Shown piece after piece: positions 58,543-64,000 of a stretch of DNA of 64,000 nt. The notes under the pieces were generated by a model. That model saw nothing but the letters and a program-made list of their open reading frames with translations, ran no database searches and had not been told where the DNA came from. This DNA is from Liolophura sinensis (Eukaryota; Mollusca; Polyplacophora; Chitonida; Chitonidae), in assembly GCF_032854445.1 (NCBI RefSeq), contig NC_088301.1, forward strand, positions 4,265,703 through 4,329,702, written 5' to 3'. Every line of letters begins with the position of its first letter. Position 1 is the stretch's first letter. The translations under genes and the position numbers were made by a program.

Positions 58543-58725
58543 ATATTTATTTATTTGATTTAAGAATATTTCAAGAATATTTCACTTGTACGACACCGCT
58601 CACATTATGGTAGGAGGAAACCGCACAGAGCTCAGGGGAAATCCACAACTATCCCCAGGTTGCTACAAAACCCCGGAATGTACGGCCGTGGAGGAAAACA
58701 GCACGACTGGACATTTTGTACAGGG
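58543..58725 (-). mobile_element. SINE family I, diverged, 5'-truncated
   Basis: TTTATTTATTTGATTTAAGA (tail), AAGAATATTTCACTTGTACG, GGTAGGAGGAAACCGCACAG, and on to GTACGGCCGTGGAGGAAAAC. The GTACGGCGTAAAACACC motif is replaced by a repeated AAGAATATTTC. Confidence 0.8.
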
Positions 58726-59694
58726 GAAATATTTACAACCTTTATCAAATGTTTGTAATTACATGAGTCAAATTATTTACAATTCTGATGAATTAATTGT
58801 TTATACCTGCGATGAAATGTTCCCAGTGGTATGTGTCAACTGAATATCCCAAACAGAATCGACATTGTTGTACATGGTCAGTTTGTGTCCCCCACATGAG
58901 GAGTCCCAATGAATGATTTGACATTTGAATCGCACGGTCCTGTATGTCATTGGTCTGATTCGGACCGCGCACAGGCAGCTACTGAGTGTATCCAATGAAA
59001 TGGACACCCTACTTTTTCCGTTATCTCAGATTTCTGAACGGTACGCTCGAATTAAGGTTTATAAATGTGTGACCTATAAATGAACAGAAATCTTCCTGTA
59101 TACAGGGTTAAGGATTTTATAGTTCCTACCACCAAAGACGTGTTCGTGTAACGTAAAGATCGCAAGAACAAACAGCAGAAACGGATATCTAAGGATGCCC
59201 CCATCTGATCTAAATCTGGTCATCGAGGTCACAAATGGGTTTTATTATTGTCCTATACCCTGCATTGCTCATATACCCAACTCTTTGTGTCTATATGTAT
59301 ACGCTTGTCAATGTAAAAGTAGTGTAAAATGTTTCATATGTATTACAATGGGCAAACTATTATTTCTGTGTCGTCTTGCACGTAGGTTAACTGTACAGGC
59401 GGATTTGTGTAAGATCGCTTTAATGGTAGCGATCTCTTTATGTAGGCCTGTCTGTTTAGGAGGGTTGTACTGTGTTCATGGATGTTTGGTATATCCTTTA
59501 TTAGCTTAATGGGGCTATTCGTCACTGGCTTAACGTCACGATAAGATCCGGTTATGCATCAAAATATATGTCCACTAATATGATATGGTGTATACATACC
59601 AAATGTGAATCCGTGAAATATTACAAGGTTTCCGGCTTTACCTGACACTATCCTGCAGGATTCACGAGCGAATGACAGCGCATGGCGATTAGGT

Positions 59695-59850
59695 CACGTG
59701 ATCTGGTTTTACAGCCCGTGAGGGTAGCAATGATTAATGCTCAGTCAGACCCCGGTAAAGCCGGTTGTGCTAACAGCGAACGGGACTATACCATTTATCG
59801 GACTGTACTATACAGCTTTTACATCCACGCCAGTTAGATACTACATACAG
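59695..59850 (+). promoter_or_regulatory. Candidate promoter and non-coding first exon
   Basis: A CACGTG E-box within GGTCACGTGATC (59695-59700 core) is followed about 150 bp later by a consensus donor CATACAG|GTAAGTAACC at 59850/59851. The stretch between has no ATG-led long ORF. Together they suggest the 5' end of a plus-strand gene whose coding exons would lie beyond the window, but no acceptor partner was identified. Confidence 0.3.
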
Positions 59851-60372
59851 GTAAGTAACCGTTATTTTCATTTACCATTTCTGAAAAATTTACAGTTATA
59901 AAGTAGAACTGTTTTAAATTAGTTGATCTGTTAGCAGATTTTCCGTAATACATCCGATAAAGGCCCAAGTGAACAAATGTGCTAAAGTTTATTCCCCTGT
60001 GCCATGAGGCATTCCCTAGGGTCTTTGCTCTGTGTGTCTCTCTGAAGAAGTTTATGTACAAATCAGAAAAGCACATCAGAACTACGTGATTGTGTTAGGA
60101 TTTTTTTTTCATCTTTCATATTTCTTCTCGTTTGATCGTTTTAAATTGTCTCCCTGTGTATACATGTATACTTCACTTTCAAAGTAAAGTGATGATATTC
60201 AGTGTTGTTATTTTAAATTGTTTACAGATGTACACATTTTTTGTTTTTGATTTATAAGACAACTGTTAAATAATGCACACATATACACATGATATGCAGA
60301 AGAAAGTGACATCAACCACTCAACTGAACCACGTCAATTTAAGGTGGAAATGTTGTTTGAAATTATAACGTG

Positions 60373-60377
<5 letters not shown>

Positions 60378-60467
<90 letters not shown>
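60378..60467. repeat. (TA)n microsatellite, 90 bp
   Basis: Two TA tracts separated by a single AAGTA interruption at about 60434-60438. Confidence 0.95.
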
Positions 60468-60468
<1 letters not shown>

Positions 60469-62730
60469 CCTATTTCCATTTTATCTATTTTGTCTATTTA
60501 TTCCTTTATAACATATCATTATTCTAAAAAAAAAACATCACATTCAATTTTTGTTTTAGATTTTACATTTCATCTGTACATCTTTTTAATAGGAAACAGG
60601 TGCATTTGTAATAAGTATTTTTGTTAACATCAACAGGCCATCGGATATGTTTATATAGATCTATATGGTCATGCTGTGATCGTGCACTGACGATGAACAC
60701 AACAATATGATTTGTGTTATCTGTAAATGTACACTGTGTATATATGAACGCCTGGGGCTTTACGTCGTACTGGGTACAGGTGTTTCTTATTTGTTTTTTT
60801 TTTTACTATGAAACGGTGTATGTCTTCACACTGGGTAGACGGAATATTTGCCTTCCCCACTGTCACACATCCCCGTTACACACTCTGATATGTTTTAACC
60901 TCTGATGTTATAATTTACAACACACATGAGGTAAACTCAGTATATACAATCAAATTGTACAGGTTAATGCATTTATTGTTGTTTTGCAACAAACACCCCC
61001 TCGTACAGTCTCTACCTATGCAGTATACATAGTCCGGTTTCTAAAATACCTGTATGTAGTGTACACTGTATACATGTGCCATAGCCAAATTTACTTTAAC
61101 CCTTGCCCTACATCGCTCCTGTATCTCTGTTCACCGCAGAAGTCCTAAAAGTGAGGTCCACTGAGGTATATGTAGTCTCTCATTACATACGTACAGACAG
61201 TTGAATACAGCTCTAAGAGATTGTCAACATTGTGGCAAACGTTATAAACTATCAGTATACATGCAAGTGTTATTTGTCATTCCGTGATTTCACCGTAGTG
61301 TATTTACCATGTTTTATAGGCCCAATAAGATTTGTAGGTGACGTCATTCACACACAAGCGGTGTGGGTTCAAACCCGGACACTCTTGTTCACGTTTACGC
61401 TGTCTAATCCTCGTTCAAGATTATTTGTCTTATATATGGTGAGAAGATCTGTACGCTACATGTGAGAAAGTACGCGAGTAACTTACTAAATTAACGGTCG
61501 GTGGGTTACATTTGGTACCTATAAAGCCGACCGCCATCGTGTAAGTGAACAACATTTTCGTCAGGTGTAGAGGCCCACATAGAGGCCCGCGTCAGTACGC
61601 TTAGATGTTAGAAATATTATCTTGTCGATTCGCCCAACAACCCGGCCGAAATGGCACCAGATCAATTTGTCCAACACACGCGCCTATATGGTATCGTGTC
61701 AATTCGTCCAACGGCCGACCCGTACAATAATAGTCACTCAATACTATGGTATATTTATTTTAGCCTGTGGCCAATAACCAGCTGTTAGTAAAATTGTACT
61801 CGGTACCAAAACTGCCTTTAATAATTGGCATGTAAGAACATGAGCTCTACACATGGATATGTTGGAAGTCCATATTCTTGCACAGAAAATGGAATTAGAG
61901 CACTTTTTCTAATTCATAATTTTAAACTGCATAAGCTCGGTTTCGACCGCAAGAATCCATTGCCTCGTTACCCATTGCTGCATCACATATAATTATTAAA
62001 GACAACAGTGGCATGCTGAACATTGGGTGTTTGCCATCACATCTTGCTGTCAGCAGACAGCTCTGTGTAACTATGTGAAGGCATGTGACATTTTGTAAGC
62101 TAAAGGTCGCCCGGTTGATTGTGCTCACTGAAATTTTCAAAGTCAAGGTCAAAAGGTTTGACATATTACAACGAAAATGACCAAGATCGAGAATTACCTA
62201 ACAGCTACAGATCTATAGATGGTACTTACCTTCCATATTATACATGGTTTTAGTCACTGTGCAATTTAAATCAGTAGTTTGGACGTCGTGTTATACGGAT
62301 CGGCCATTGAATGAATTGACCTGTATTTCTGGAAATTCTGGATCTTAATGCTGTATCCAATCTTTCATGCATGTTGCTTCTGTATGCCTTCAAAGTGTAA
62401 ACACGCCATTTCCGCAAACCTGGACTTGCAATAGTCACTCCTGTACAACAGACAAACCATTTATGGACATCGTCTCTGCACAGATCCAACTTATCAGCAG
62501 TTATTGGTGTAAAGGTTTTTAAAGACTAAAAACTTATGCAGTAAATCTTTTCATCCGGAAATACTCAGTCAAATTGCACTTGAAGTAAAATGTGTATATA
62601 GTGTTCATCTTGTGACAAGCAAAAGTGCATCAGTAGTTGTAGTACAGGCCTGTGCGGAACTATTTACAGTTGGAAATTATTAGCTGGGACTTTTGCAGGC
62701 ATAGCATGAACCCAGCAGGATAACCGTTTT

Positions 62731-62800
62731 TTATTTATTTATTTATTTATTTCATTGTTGTTTAACACAATACTTAGGAATTTTTTCACTTATGACCGCG
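62731..62800 (-). mobile_element. SINE tail fragment
   Basis: TTATTTATTTATTTATTTAT, TTCATTGTTGTTTAACACAA, TACTTAGGAATTTTTTCACT: an old inverted tail of the family I or II type. Confidence 0.55.
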
Positions 62801-64000
62801 GTTTCGTGCACAGTCAAGAAAAAAGCGTCGTGATACAGAAGCCAGCATACAGGCATTTTTATCAAATTTTTCGGTTTGAAGTACGAACAGAAAATCTTAG
62901 CATTCCCCGCCTCCTTATGGGACGTGGTCATTGCAGAATGAGAAGGAGACAAAACTGTGTATGAATTAAAACTTAAAAAAATTAAGTAGGAAGGAAAAAG
63001 AGGTTCCAGGCTTCAACTGTGAAGAATCTGTCGCAGGGATCATGCCCAAAGCTATTAGTTCTAAAGCTTTCCTTGTGCGACGAACCCTTATAACATGGTT
63101 TATCTTTCACTAGATGACAAAAGAGATGTGCCATCAATAAGAGGTTAAGTTCATGCAAAGGACTGTTACAGAACTATTTAAGACTTAACATATAAGTGTC
63201 AAACAAAGTGTATCCGGTTTAATGACAAAGGAAGCACACCTACATTCTGAATACAGTGGTATTTTCTTACACCAAAAATTTGGGTATCAAATTCTGGCGT
63301 AAGTAACTGCTATGCACCCTACTCCGGCCCCAGTATCACATCCGAGAGAAAATGTCAGATCACAGTACAGCTTTAAAACTTTTTTATTTTTTCGGTGTCA
63401 TGGCATGAGAGAGGGTCTTAGTCTCCACTTTGAACCCACTCAGACTCAGGTACAAGGAAACTTCAAGTCTATGTTGAAAACCATAGTGATATCTTACAAA
63501 CACAACCACACATACCCATTTGATCCATTTACAGAGGAGACAAGACAACGGTCAATAATATGTAAGGATACTATATAAAACAATCTACATACACTAAAAG
63601 TAGCCTCTATACTCACAAGTCATTAAACTAGTATATATCGGCATCTGGATTTATAAAAAAGAGATGAACAAAAATGTCAAGAGCTGACGTTCGATGTCTG
63701 TTCCACGTGTGTCAGACCAGCTGTTTTTGTTCTGTGTGTCACAACAGTTGATTCTGTTCACTGTGTCACACCAGCTGCATTCTCAGGAGGAGTCGCGTAA
63801 CGTCCTGTTCTAAATTTGAAAGCCCACTTTTGTATGTACTTGCTTGTACGTATTAAAACCTAAAGCTAAAAACCTATCCTTCTCGCGCGGATCATTCATT
63901 CCAAATTTGCTTTTTTATTTTTTATTCAAAAGTGCAAGTCACAGCTGATATTCACTTACACTGGTCGTAACCAAATATCTTGACCGCTTACCTATTTAGC

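Larger units (their letters stand above)
59860..64000. other. Terminal 4 kb, no gene recognised
   Basis: AT-rich DNA with a long TA microsatellite, a SINE-tail fragment at about 62731-62800, and short ORFs without family motifs. If the candidate first exon at 59850 is real, this is part of its first intron. Confidence 0.45.

Overview
This window is eukaryotic nuclear DNA, most likely from a mollusc or another lophotrochozoan. Genes are sparse and split by GT-AG introns, and intergenic DNA is AT-rich. It carries tRNA-headed SINEs with tails of the AAATAAATAAAT and CACTCACTCACT kinds, Tc1/mariner elements, foldback elements and minisatellites. The species assignment is an inference from this repeat style; no marker gene settles it. 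No operon, CRISPR array, rRNA or genuine tRNA gene was seen.

Layout. 1-5 kb: a broken multi-exon gene on the minus strand encoding a Cys-rich zinc-finger protein (HMGXB3-like / KDZ-associated type), flanked by a SINE and a GATATC-rich repeat. 5-6.9 kb: nothing recognised. 6.9-9.9 kb: a 3-kb minisatellite with a 53-bp unit. 10-14 kb: a TA microsatellite, SINE pieces and a 34-bp tandem repeat. 14.4-36 kb: a cluster of duplicated 5.3-kb non-coding units, one old diverged copy and three recent ones, loaded with SINEs, a foldback element and RFX-type palindromes. A Tc1 element (17.46-18.99 kb) sits in the oldest copy. 36.3-37.2 kb: a second, decayed Tc1 transposase, followed by a young SINE. 38-43 kb: mostly unassigned DNA with one imperfect inverted repeat.

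43-54.3 kb is the gene-bearing part and could be resolved exon by exon. TRIR (telomerase RNA component interacting RNase, minus strand, 3 coding exons, 164 aa) lies head-to-head with NDUFAF2 (mitochondrial complex I assembly factor, plus strand, 6 coding exons, 157 aa). Their start codons are about 360 bp apart. SMIM15 (small single-pass membrane protein, minus strand, 76 aa) follows tail-to-tail with NDUFAF2. NDUFAF2 and SMIM15 are also convergent neighbours in the human genome (5q12.1), so this looks like conserved microsynteny.

54.3-64 kb: a possible 5' exon of SMIM15 with its own upstream ORF, a 590-bp foldback DNA element, SINE fragments, a long TA microsatellite and two candidate non-coding first exons. 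No further coding gene could be supported there.
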